Made by a program: the position numbers and the translations under genes
Part shown: one piece after another, positions 36,563 to 44,610 of the stretch
Layout: each line of letters opens with the position of its first letter
Position numbering within the stretch: the first letter of the stretch is position 1
The notes under the pieces: generated by a model
What the model was told of the DNA's origin: nothing
What the model saw: only the letters and a program-made list of their open reading frames with translations
Databases searched by the model: none
DNA from: Dictyobacter vulcani
GTDB taxonomy: Bacteria; Chloroflexota; Ktedonobacteria; Ktedonobacterales; Ktedonobacteraceae
Assembly: GCF_008974265.1 (NCBI RefSeq)
Contig: NZ_BKZW01000001.1
Coordinates: 3,534,001 to 3,598,000 of the forward strand
Length of the DNA: 64,000 bases
Direction of reading: 5' to 3'

Positions 36563-36624
36563 ACGGGTCCTTTCTCGAAATCGTAACAAGAAATGATGAC
36601 ATTTTTGTTGACGGTAGATGCTTT

Positions 36625-36784
36625 GCAGGTTTGCAGGTATACAGGTATGTGTAAACCTGACCCTTGGGTGGATCACGCACATGAAATACCCTCTCAGCTT
36701 GCTTTTGAAGCGCTTGGAGAGGGTATTTACTCAGTGTTTTTTCTCGCATTGAGAGATTTGAACCAGGGAAACCTGGAAACCTGC
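36625..36784. repeat. AAACCTGC repeat cluster B
   Basis: Further copies upstream of the primase: GCAGGTTT at 36625-36632, GCAGGTAT at 36633-36640, AAACCTGA at 36653-36660, AAACCTGG at 36769-36776 and AAACCTGC at 36777-36784. The primase promoter should be in the same stretch, so the repeats could serve as operator, origin or both. Confidence 0.6.
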
Positions 36785-36905
36785 GTTTTTCTTTCTTTTA
36801 GGGGAAGGAAAACAATGGGGGGCACACACACACAATCGTTTTCCTTTTTAAAGACCACGCGTGAGCGTGTGCCTTATTCGTACCAGTTCGCTCACGTAGC
36901 ACCCC

Positions 36906-38491
36906 CTAACTCACCGCTTCAATCGTTTCAGGAAACGCAACTGACCAGTAGACCGCACCGCTTCGTTTGTCTGGATCACCTTTGACCAGGTGTAGCCCAC
37001 TCTCATCAAATTGTGTGCCAACACGATAGGAGAGGGCTTTGCCCAAGCGCCGCTTAAAGTCACCTTTCTTGATATCGGTGAGGTCATCAGGCAACGCGTT
37101 GTAGAGTGCGGCCAGCGTCTCTTTCTTGTCATCATCACTATCACAGATCGATCCTGTGATGATATCCCTGGCTAAGATTGCTGACAGGATCTGATCCTGT
37201 TTGTAGTGTGCCTGCCAGGCATGCAAAAATGCCGACCATTGCAAGGCGTCATCATCTTGCTGCAGGGCCTGGGTATTCTCAAGGAACCCTTCAACAAAAC
37301 ATCGCTCTAAGATCCCTCCAACGGTCTTCACCCATGACTCAAAACTCCCCATGGTCTTTGGGACCTGTGCTGGTGGTTGTCCCGCATCATACCAGGCACG
37401 AATTAACGTGAGCAATGCCGCAATGAGTTCACCTCGATGAGCAGGAACCCAGGTTTCAAGATCATGTTTGAAACCACCACGCGTCCAAGGTTTGGCTGTT
37501 CGTGCATCCATCCGTATCCAGTAACATCGACGGGGAAGATCCCCGCCGATCTGCATGTTATTGCCTGTCGCCATCCAGGTAGCTCGTTGTGGATACGCAG
37601 CGTTGCGACTTTCTCCTAAGATACGGCCACCATAGGTAAACGAGGTAAGCGCTGCGTCTAAGCTCGCTGATTGGAGTCGGCCTTTGATATTATCGATGGT
37701 GATAATGGTCGCACCTTCTCCCAGCGTGGAAAGAATCAATTTGCGCCATTCATCATCACCATAGGGAGCGGTCATCATGGTGGCTTTGCGGCCGGTGGCG
37801 ATCATGGCGACGGTTTCCGCTAAGAGACTTTTACCGGTGCCTGGTCGCGTCGCATCGATCAGCGCAAGTGGAACATGTCCACCAATGGCCTGGCGGATAA
37901 GTGGTGTCAGGAGCAGCGCAATCGTATTGGCTTGACTGGCCTGGTTCTCATAGGGAAACTGTCCGATGGCTTCATCGATGAGCGTAAGGGCATTCACCAC
38001 ATCTTCATCCGTTGGATGTTCTGCAATGGATGGAACATAGAGTGAGGGTACCGGTGAGTAGTAGAGTTGTGTCATCTCATCATAACCTGGTGTCGTGAGG
38101 AGGGTTCCATCTGGACGCAACACTGGAAACTCGACGATGCCATCAAGGGCGGGAAACGGCCAATCCCCCAGTGAGAGAATATCTTTGACCATCCCATCTG
38201 GTGGAGAACAATGAACCGCTCCCTTTACGTTTATCTTCACAAAATTCATAGAACGTGCGAGGATACCTTTTAAAGTCGTTTCAGTCAGCGTATCAATAAA
38301 AGGAGTACCATCCTTTTTGCGTTGAATGCGGGCCAGTTGACCATCTCGCACATAGATAGCGGTGTGCGTGTTGACAAGGTGTGTGATGGCCGCCTCTGAA
38401 AGTTCGCGCCAGGGGCGGTTGGCAACTAACACCCTGGTAGCCCATCAGTTTGTAACATGTTTGCTAACGTTGCAGCATCTGCTGTATTCAT
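36906..38491 (-). CDS. AAA+ helicase-like ATPase of element 1, frameshifted near the start
   Basis: About 528 residues. Walker A DATRPGTGKSLL (near residue 215), Walker B IITIDNIKG, sensor-1-like WMATGNNMQI and an Arg-rich PRRCYWIRMDAR segment. The C-terminal part has a winged-helix-like region (KGDFKRRLGKALSYRVG). This resembles D5/SF3-type replicative helicases paired with AEP primases on plasmids. The long frame begins with GTG 38432, but a perfect start lies at ATG 38491 (GGAGG 8 bases upstream) and reads MNTADAATLANMLQ into the same protein if one G is added to the GGG at 38432-38434. Confidence 0.8.
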
Positions 38492-38540
38492 TGGCACAAC
38501 CTCCTAAAACACCATACGAGAACGCAAGAGAGTGTAAGCA

Positions 38541-39266
38541 TCAAGCGCTGGCTCCTTCCCAAAGTAAACTTTGCAATTCCAGATCCTGGCGCAATATTTT
38601 GTAGGCATGTTTGCGGCGGGTCATCAAGACGGTTGAGGGAGATGAACGAGCCAGGCGTTGTCGATCTTTCTTGTGTGGATTGGGTCGGGGTACAAAACCA
38701 GGAATGTCAAAGTAGAGTGCAATGGCTTCTTGCTGGTGGTGTGTCAGATCGCGATAGATGGCCTCCTGTAGGACAGCGGATCGATGGTCTAAGCGATCAT
38801 GGCGTGCTTCGGTATTCTCCTGTGTATCTATGAGCAAATCTCCGAAGGTCAACCCTTCATGTCCATCCTGTGATGGCACCAGACGATCGAGGCTCACGGT
38901 TTGATAGTCCCGTTCATCCTCATAGAGGAGATCAATGAACTTGCCTTGTACACATCGGTAAAGCCACTTGCTAGGTGCTGGGTGATCAACAGGCACATGC
39001 TCCAGACGTTCGAGAAGAATGCGACACCCATATTGAAAGAGATCGTCATAGTCCATCCTATAGGCGACGGCAAAGCGCCGTGCCAGCAGGCTTACAAAGG
39101 ACACTTGCGCTAATACCAACTGCTCTTTGGCTTGTGCTTTGTTGCCAGGAACCAGGTTCCAGACCACCGCAAAATGGGCTCGTTCTTCCTGAACTGAAAT
39201 GCGAGGACAGGACTGTGAGATATTCGCAGTGGTACAATTGATGGCAGGCGCTTGTGTGGTGTTCAT
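38541..39266 (-). CDS. Sigma-70-like RNA polymerase sigma factor of element 1
   Basis: 241 residues. Region 2 is visible at about 48-115 (FAVAYRMDYDDLFQYGCRILL, then KWLYRCVQGKFIDLLYED); a diverged region 4 with HTH character lies at about 165-230 (LTHHQQEAIALYF, VLMTRRKHAYKIL). Region 3 is absent, as in small group 3/4 sigma factors. Its start overlaps the stop of the hydrolase gene (ATGA type), so the two are coupled. It may direct transcription of element genes, which is inference. Confidence 0.75.
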   Translation of the reverse strand: MNTTQAPAINCTTANISQSCPRISVQEERAHFAVVWNLVPGNKAQAKEQLVLAQVSFVSLLARRFAVAYRMDYDDLFQYGCRILLERLEHVPVDHPAPSKWLYRCVQGKFIDLLYEDERDYQTVSLDRLVPSQDGHEGLTFGDLLIDTQENTEARHDRLDHRSAVLQEAIYRDLTHHQQEAIALYFDIPGFVPRPNPHKKDRQRLARSSPSTVLMTRRKHAYKILRQDLELQSLLWEGASA

Positions 39267-39868
39267 GCGGTAGCCTCCTCTCGCCGATAGGTGAGGACAT
39301 CTTGTTGCACGTTGGTGATGTATGCGCGCACGTCGTTGTTATCTTCGCTGGGTGCGTATACCGGCACAATCGTGGAGAGGGTCGAGAGCCCACGGCGATC
39401 GATGTATTCTTTTTTGATCAGGTCGTACCAATCTTCAGCGCCTAGTATCCATGTGGCATATTTGCGATAGCCACCAGTATGATCACAGTCATAGCCGTCG
39501 GTGCAGCGAATATTGCCTAAACTGTGGGTTTCCCTGGCGACTCCATTTTTGCCATAATCACTCTCGTGATGAAAGAAAGCCAGGGCAAAGGCATCATCAA
39601 TCTGGTACTCTGCACTCAACTGGTACAGGGTTTCACCGAGCCCCCTGGCTGGTGAGTGTGCCTGTTCAAGCACCGTATTAATGTAGGCTGCTGAGAGCGT
39701 TGGGCGTCTCAGCATATGTTCAGCATCCGCAAGGGTTGAGGCCTGAGTGAGAGCGGTGGTAGATTTGGTTGCACCAGCTGGTGGCGGTTGTGGCGTAGCG
39801 AGCATGCAATAGCCAACATAGGCGACCACCAAAACCAGGAGAATGAGGCCGATTTTCTGTAGGCTCAT
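39263..39868 (-). CDS. Membrane-anchored cell-wall hydrolase (glucosaminidase/lysozyme-like) of element 1
   Basis: 201 residues from ATG 39868 (AGGAGG 7 bases upstream). One N-terminal transmembrane helix (about 5-22), a linker, then a lysozyme-like domain with AFFHHESDYGKNGVA holding the likely catalytic Glu, followed by SLGNIRC, GGYRKYATWILGAEDWYDLI and a DVRAYITNV end, matching the endo-beta-N-acetylglucosaminidase (Flg/Acm-like) family. Enzymes of this type locally open the wall during conjugation or lysis. Co-transcribed with the sigma-like gene and the XRE regulator. Confidence 0.8.
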   Translation of the reverse strand: MSLQKIGLILLVLVVAYVGYCMLATPQPPPAGATKSTTALTQASTLADAEHMLRRPTLSAAYINTVLEQAHSPARGLGETLYQLSAEYQIDDAFALAFFHHESDYGKNGVARETHSLGNIRCTDGYDCDHTGGYRKYATWILGAEDWYDLIKKEYIDRRGLSTLSTIVPVYAPSEDNNDVRAYITNVQQDVLTYRREEATA

Positions 39869-40161
39869 GCTTGCACCTCCTGGCTGGAGATAAGCCCAAG
39901 TTTGTCTGCCGTGACTCCATAGAGGTAGCAAAGATGTTTGCGATACATGGGGCTCGGCTTACAATGTCCATTTTCCCAGCGGCTGACCTGGTCAACATTG
40001 ATACCGACGGACGCTTTTCCCTCTTCAACACAGCATTGATAGAGAGCATCGACGACATCTTGTTGCGACCACCCACGTAAGAGCCGTTGATACTTGAGGG
40101 GTGATTGGAGAGGGATTGATGGGATAACGGCATGCTTATCATGTTGTGTCTGTGTTATCAT
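39865..40161 (-). CDS. XRE family regulator of element 1
   Basis: 98 residues from ATG 40161 (AGGAG about 11 bases upstream; the track frame reaching 40338 has no signal). A Cro/CI-type HTH is seen at about 22-85: YQRLLRGWSQQDVVDALYQ, VDQVSRWENGHCKPSP. The stop overlaps the hydrolase start by 4 bases. It is a candidate master repressor of the element. Confidence 0.82.
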   Translation of the reverse strand: MITQTQHDKHAVIPSIPLQSPLKYQRLLRGWSQQDVVDALYQCCVEEGKASVGINVDQVSRWENGHCKPSPMYRKHLCYLYGVTADKLGLISSQEVQA

Positions 40162-40220
40162 AGAAAGGTAACTCCTAGACAGTGAGCCCCTCGTTTGGCG
40201 ACGAGAGGCATGAAAACAAA

Positions 40221-40374
40221 TTGAATAGCAAGGATCTGCAAGGGGTATAGAACTGGCCTCGGTGGTGAGACACCGGGGCCGTTTTTTTGTGCTGAGGGAT
40301 ATCTGCATGGGTGTCTTTTCGTTGGCGCAAAGAGACACCGGGGCCGATTGAGTAGCAAGGATCTACAAGGGATA
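40221..40374. repeat. Duplicated intergenic modules
   Basis: Two modules occur twice: TAGCAAGGATCTRCAAGGG (in 40221-40247 and 40346-40374) and GAGACACCGGGGCCG (40267-40281 and 40332-40346). The second pair is in reversed order, so the modules bracket a central 50 bases. It lies upstream of the XRE gene and may be its operator or a recombination remnant. Confidence 0.6.
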
Positions 40375-40377
40375 CCC

Positions 40378-40521
40378 TCAATCCTGAGAACAAGAGGCAC
40401 AGGATGAACAGCGCGGATTGTGGCAGTTTCCGCAGTAGCTGCAGGTGTAGTACCCACAACTGCACAGCGTTGATGGCACGAGCGCAGCTAGTACCCGGCG
40501 GATCATGAATTGAATGGTCAT
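40378..40521 (-). CDS. Cys-rich small peptide, 47 residues
   Basis: ATG 40521 has AAGGAG 8 bases upstream. The N-terminal 19 residues are hydrophobic and basic (MTIQFMIRRVLAALVPS); the rest holds eight Cys in 25 residues (LCSCGYYTC, SYCGNCHNPRC, SSCASC). It could be a membrane-inserted metal-binding or disulfide-rich peptide, or a secreted bacteriocin-like product. Start at ATG 40521 gives 47 residues; an upstream extension to 40593 lacks a signal. No family recognised. Confidence 0.65.
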   Translation of the reverse strand: MTIQFMIRRVLAALVPSTLCSCGYYTCSYCGNCHNPRCSSCASCSQD

Positions 40522-40543
40522 GTGATCACTCCTTTGCTCTGTG

Positions 40544-40756
40544 TTACTTGCCTGGCGTGGCATGGAAGAACGCTTGAAAGAGGTGGGCCGCAACAGTCAG
40601 ATGGTTTAAGGCATCCCAGTTGTAGACCACCAGGCTCACCAGGACAATGCCAACGACCACAGTCACAATACTACGAGTGTCAGTTCGTCGGTAGACAACC
40701 AGTGCCATGAGCATGCATGCAATGGCGAAGACGCCAAACCACATTGGATATGTCAT
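40544..40756 (-). CDS. Small two-helix membrane protein
   Basis: 70 residues with two transmembrane helices (about 4-21 and 30-46) joined by a short RRTDTR loop, and an amphipathic C-terminus. ATG 40756 has AAAGGAG about 9 bases upstream. Part of the minus-strand run with its neighbours. Function unknown. Confidence 0.65.
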   Translation of the reverse strand: MTYPMWFGVFAIACMLMALVVYRRTDTRSIVTVVVGIVLVSLVVYNWDALNHLTVAAHLFQAFFHATPGK

Positions 40757-40785
40757 GAGAAATGCTCCTTTTATTTCTGAAGGCG

Positions 40786-41307
40786 TTACGCGAGACTAAG
40801 TTTTGTCCCACGTTTCAAATTGGCATAATAGCGAACTTTCGCTTCATAGCGGTAGCGCGTTGAGATTGGGAAGCTGTCATCATTGAGGATATCGAGCGCT
40901 TCCTGTTTACTACATAAGAGCGCCGCGGTGAATAATAAGCTGCCATACTTCGTTCCTCGTACCTTAGGATCACGAAGAGAGGTGAGAGGTATAACCGTCT
41001 CTCCTGGCTCATAGGCTTTTGCGTCTTCAACACACCAGACTTGAATATCGACACATGAGTCATGTATTGCGCACACAATAGATTCGATCCCGGCCAGCTT
41101 GCCAAAGACATTGAGCCGGTATCGATACCAGTCAGAGCTTCTAATAAGTAAAGCTGCCTTGAGGGTGACCGGCTCATCATCTTTTTGTCTGGTTGACTCA
41201 ATCGTGATGCGGCTGCTATGCTGGGGTCCAGTAGCGAGGAGCTTAATCTTTGTCTCTTCCTGGCTGGTACGTAAGACAGAAAGAATTTCTCGACGTGTAC
41301 GCAACAT
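40786..41307 (-). CDS. Hypothetical protein of element 1
   Basis: 173 residues, soluble, mixed alpha/beta by eye, no known motif. ATG 41307 has AGGAGG about 8 bases upstream, and the gene starts 18 bases after the stop of the membrane protein at 41326, so they form one operon. A shadow frame covers much of it but lacks translation signals. Confidence 0.65.
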   Translation of the reverse strand: MLRTRREILSVLRTSQEETKIKLLATGPQHSSRITIESTRQKDDEPVTLKAALLIRSSDWYRYRLNVFGKLAGIESIVCAIHDSCVDIQVWCVEDAKAYEPGETVIPLTSLRDPKVRGTKYGSLLFTAALLCSKQEALDILNDDSFPISTRYRYEAKVRYYANLKRGTKLSLA

Positions 41308-41325
41308 AGGCGCTTCCTCCTACAC

Positions 41326-42465
41326 TTACAATTTTCGCTTGGGTTCATCGGCATTGACTGTCTTCTTCCGCAGCTCCTCCCGTGCGCGCCTGGCATCTTC
41401 ACGGGCATTCTCGCGAGCGTCTGCATACATCTCCTTCATGTAGCGTTCATTCTCACGACGGAAGTCTTGATCAGCGATCATATTCTCAAGCTCAATCTTG
41501 GCCTTCTGCTCCTTCTGCCGAGCTGTTCCCAATGCTGAAAGCACGCGAGAGACTTTCTCGGCCCGTTCAATCTGTTCATTGGCCACGACATCCACATCAG
41601 TCATCAGTTCTGTTCCGGCAAAGGACACCACGAACATGGTTAAGAAGAGAGAGAACACACGCACACCAGCCAGAGCCGTGACCAGGGTGGCACTAAAGAA
41701 CGTAGAGTTATGGGTGGCGCTGTAGAGGAATACAAACTGTGCTAAGACATCCATTCCAGCCACGAGCCACCAGAGCGCCGATTGAACGTGGACCGCATGT
41801 TTCTCGTGGCCCTCGACTTCCAGACCAGCGCGCCGCCGCTTAAACATGGCCTCCTTATTCATTTCAAGCAGCACAGTCAGATAGAGATAGCCAAAGTCCA
41901 CCAGGACGGCAAACACGCCCGTCAAGATCGGGAGTACTTTATCTTGTGCGAACTCACCAGCATACAGGTGCGTGAACACCCAGTAGCTTTCTGGTATGGT
42001 GAGAAAGAGCACCGCCAGGGGGGCGAATGTCTTAAAGAGAAAAATGACCTTTGTCTTGATCTTGGCATTGATGGTCACCCCGCTATGAGCGCTCATCACG
42101 ATCCCGACGGCCTGTGCTTGTAAACTGTCAATACTGGTTTCAGCTAAGACGGTCGTGTTCCCTGGTGCTTCTGGTGTGACCTCTGTGACGACGGTTGGAG
42201 CTGGTGTAAGCGCGACATTGTTCTTTGCGCGTTCCTGCTCAATGAGTTGTTTGGCCTGGGGGCGTAACTGCAACCTGACGGCTGTTGGATCAATGACCGT
42301 GGTGCCGTCGGAGAGCACCTGGGCAATGTCTTCATCCGTCGCGTACGGTTCAAAGTACAGGATCTCAATCGTACGCTGAAGCGCCGGATTTTTCGCTTGT
42401 TTTTGCGCACGCTTGAGCACTGTCTCTTCCCCAAATTTCTTGGTGAAAAAGTCTAATTTTGGCAT
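41326..42465 (-). CDS. HTH-membrane-coiled-coil protein of element 1
   Basis: 379 residues from ATG 42465 (AAAGG 6 bases upstream). Order: an N-terminal region (about 20-85) that looks like a winged helix (ILYFEPYATDEDIAQVLSDG); a linker; about four transmembrane helices (about 145-300); and a charged coiled coil of about 75 residues ending RREELRKK-like. It resembles in plan the membrane protein of element 2 (four helices plus DNA-binding-like part). Both may be Spd/DUF2637-like spread or anchoring proteins; this is inference. Confidence 0.65.
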   Translation of the reverse strand: MPKLDFFTKKFGEETVLKRAQKQAKNPALQRTIEILYFEPYATDEDIAQVLSDGTTVIDPTAVRLQLRPQAKQLIEQERAKNNVALTPAPTVVTEVTPEAPGNTTVLAETSIDSLQAQAVGIVMSAHSGVTINAKIKTKVIFLFKTFAPLAVLFLTIPESYWVFTHLYAGEFAQDKVLPILTGVFAVLVDFGYLYLTVLLEMNKEAMFKRRRAGLEVEGHEKHAVHVQSALWWLVAGMDVLAQFVFLYSATHNSTFFSATLVTALAGVRVFSLFLTMFVVSFAGTELMTDVDVVANEQIERAEKVSRVLSALGTARQKEQKAKIELENMIADQDFRRENERYMKEMYADARENAREDARRAREELRKKTVNADEPKRKL

Positions 42466-42648
42466 CCGTGACCTTTCTCGTTTCTGTAAAATGTGGTGAG
42501 ACAAAAATCATAGGAACCTCATTAAAAAATGTAGCAAGATCAGCAGCACCTCAACAGCACCTCTAAACCGTGCGCTATTCTCATGAATGAGGCAAGACGC
42601 TCCCGATTGATTGCTACGTCTTCTCACGTCATTCTCATGAAATTTTGC

Positions 42649-42686
42649 TCAAAAAAGAAGCGCGCAAACAGAAATTTACGCGCTTA
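42649..42686 (-). terminator. Terminator after the 42712 gene
   Basis: On the minus strand, AAGCGCG pairs with CGCGCTT across a 14-base loop and is followed by CTTTTTT. It separates the 42712-43137 genes from the 42465 operon. The spacer 42466-42648 holds no gene. Confidence 0.75.
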
Positions 42687-42711
42687 TCTTTTTTGCGATC
42701 ATCAAAAAGGG

Positions 42712-42960
42712 CTACTCATCATCGCGATTTTTAGCGGAAGATAAGGCCTCTTTCTTCCCTTTTTTGATAGCGGCGATGTTGCGATTTTCCAACTTAATGT
42801 TCAGGGCATTGGCTGCATTTTGGCGTTTGTTGAGAGCAGCGAGAAGGCGGGTATAGGTGACGAGCATGAACTCACTATCAGCCTCTTCAATACCTTTCTT
42901 CATCTGCTCACGCAGCGCCATAAAATCGGTGTACTCTTTTGCGGTGACGGTCTCTGGCAT
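42712..42960 (-). CDS. Small coiled-coil protein of element 1
   Basis: 82 residues, highly charged and helical throughout (YTDFMALREQMKKGIEEA, TRLLAALNKRQNAANALN), ending in a Lys-rich tail. ATG 42960 has AAGGAG about 8 bases upstream. Function unknown. Confidence 0.65.
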   Translation of the reverse strand: MPETVTAKEYTDFMALREQMKKGIEEADSEFMLVTYTRLLAALNKRQNAANALNIKLENRNIAAIKKGKKEALSSAKNRDDE

Positions 42961-43023
42961 AGCGGTTTCTCCTTGAATAAAGATTGGTCTTCACCAAAGC
43001 ACAATTGCTAAGGCTCATCACTG

Positions 43024-43137
43024 CTAACCTCGTATGTAAAGCGCGATTAGCAGTATCAACCCAGCTTGTTTTTTCTGTAGGAAGATCGTCCCGGATCTTC
43101 CCAGGTCTAAGGCACGCCGTCCGCCTTGCTCTTTCAT
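43024..43137 (-). CDS. Possible 37-residue membrane peptide
   Basis: A short frame (MKEQGGRRALDLGRSGTIFL start, hydrophobic GLILLIALYI end) with GAGGAGG 3-4 bases before ATG 43137. The spacing is tight, so translation is uncertain. Lies 63 bases upstream of the 42960 gene. Confidence 0.3.
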   Translation of the reverse strand: MKEQGGRRALDLGRSGTIFLQKKQAGLILLIALYIRG

Positions 43138-43313
43138 CTACCTCCTCTCTCGCAAGGTTCAGCGAATCCAAGGCCTTAGACCATATGGGAGTTCCACCCT
43201 CATCTCACCTTCAAGCGTCCGCCTGGTGTATGGCTTGTCCATCTTTTCCATGCTGGCCTGCTCAGTGAGCCTCTTATTAAGTTGTCAAAGTGCTAATAGT
43301 TTTACATAAATGA

Positions 43314-43434
43314 TAAGTTGTAAAACTTGTAATGCTGTAGTTAGAGAATAGCATGGCAGGAAACGTATTGTCAATGAAAGTTGTACAACTTGTAAGAGTT
43401 GTAGGTATTTTTGTGCAACTTGCACAAATTGTAA
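43314..43434. promoter_or_regulatory. Cluster of TTGTA-based palindromic operators
   Basis: Between the divergent 43137 and 43503 genes: AAGTTGTACAACTT (43378-43391, perfect palindrome), TTGTGCAACTTGCACAA (43411-43427, 8-bp arms, 1-base centre) and an imperfect AAGTTGTAAAACTTGTA (43315-43331). A further TTGTACAAATTG copy lies in the 3' part of the regulator gene near 44310. They are likely binding sites for the HTH-GNAT regulator and probably cover the promoters of both directions. Confidence 0.65.
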
Positions 43435-43502
43435 ACTATGGACAAGCCGTATATAATTAAAATAATTAATTGCTTGCATTCTAAAAAAAAGAGAGGCCAA
43501 AA

Positions 43503-44474
43503 ATGAAGCTTGGAGAGTTGTCTAAGTTCTATTACACAGCAGCGGAAACGAGGAAGGCGCTTGGTATTGATCAAGATACTTTGCAATATTGGGCACGTAA
43601 AGGGAGAATAACCAAAGTCTTCTTACCTGGAAGATCACAAGCTGTTTATTCAAGAAAAGAAATTGATGAACTGGCAGATCAAATAGAAGCTGTTATCCTT
43701 GCCGAACAGCCTAAGACCATTGTTTTTAGAAAGGCTACTGTAAACGATCTTGATCAAGAGGCACAGTTAGCTCATTTGGTCTTTGGGGAAAAAGCCGAAA
43801 TGCGCGACCAGCGCAGGGCATTCTTAGAAAAGAACCCTGATACCGATTATCATCTTTATGACCAGGGTACACTCGTGGCATATATTAACGTCGTTCCTAT
43901 GGAGCATCAAACAATTGAAAGCTTCATGCAGGGCGAGCTTGGCAATATCTGGAACATCGATCTTAATGCAATTCAACAGTTTGAACCAGAGAAGCCAACT
44001 GAGTGCCTGATCATTGATATGGTCACAACGCCTACCGTCCCACCAGCAAAACGTAGCTTCTATGGCTCGCGTCTTCTGATTGGCCTGGCTAATCTCTTAG
44101 CTGATCTGGGTAGTCGAGGGATCAACATCACCAAAGTCTACTCAGCGAGTAGAACCCATACTGGTATTCAGATTTTGCAGAATGCAGGTTTTGAAGTCAT
44201 TCATGATAGTGGTAATGGTCGATTTTCCTTCATGCTTGATACCGAAACCTCTGATGAGAGAATACTTAGAAAATATAGAGAAAACTTACAAGTTTGGAAA
44301 GACGGAAAAGTTGTACAAATTGCAGATAACTTAATGTCTGAGGGAATAAAAGCAAAGCAGTCAACCAAGGCCAGGAGCCGGTCGGGCAGAATAAAAAACC
44401 AGCCTCATCTACTTTGTGAGAGTGGGGGTACATGGTATAGATCGGCCTGTAGAGCGCGTTCAGAGCAGAGTTGA
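43503..44474 (+). CDS. HTH-GNAT regulator of element 1
   Basis: 323 residues. The N-terminus (about 8-60) is a MerR/excisionase-like HTH (YYTAAETRKALGIDQDTLQYWARKGRI, PGRSQAVYSRKEIDELA). The remainder (about 73-250) matches an acetyltransferase (GNAT) fold: FRKATVNDLDQEAQL, LVAYINVVPME and GSRLLIGLANLLADLG. The C-terminus is basic and variable. It is the only plus-strand gene of the element, its stop is directly at the attR core, and the operator cluster lies upstream. A regulator that senses acetyl-CoA or a small metabolite is possible but unproven. Confidence 0.75.
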   Translation: MKLGELSKFYYTAAETRKALGIDQDTLQYWARKGRITKVFLPGRSQAVYSRKEIDELADQIEAVILAEQPKTIVFRKATVNDLDQEAQLAHLVFGEKAEMRDQRRAFLEKNPDTDYHLYDQGTLVAYINVVPMEHQTIESFMQGELGNIWNIDLNAIQQFEPEKPTECLIIDMVTTPTVPPAKRSFYGSRLLIGLANLLADLGSRGINITKVYSASRTHTGIQILQNAGFEVIHDSGNGRFSFMLDTETSDERILRKYRENLQVWKDGKVVQIADNLMSEGIKAKQSTKARSRSGRIKNQPHLLCESGGTWYRSACRARSEQS

Positions 44475-44475
44475 G

Positions 44476-44517
44476 CTTCGGAACCGAGTGTCGGGAGTTC
44501 GAATCTCTCTGGGCGCG
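44476..44517. repeat. attR core of element 1 / attL core of element 2
   Basis: Perfect copy of 34267-34308, a 3' tRNA-Arg fragment without the 5' half and without CCA. The base after the core differs from the tRNA side. Confidence 0.93.
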
Positions 44518-44610
44518 TTTCCACTGAACTCGCTTGAGAAGCGGCCTCATTAAAAACATTCATTGCGCCTTCCAATGTCTTACAGTTACATTGACATCCT
44601 AGTTGACATC

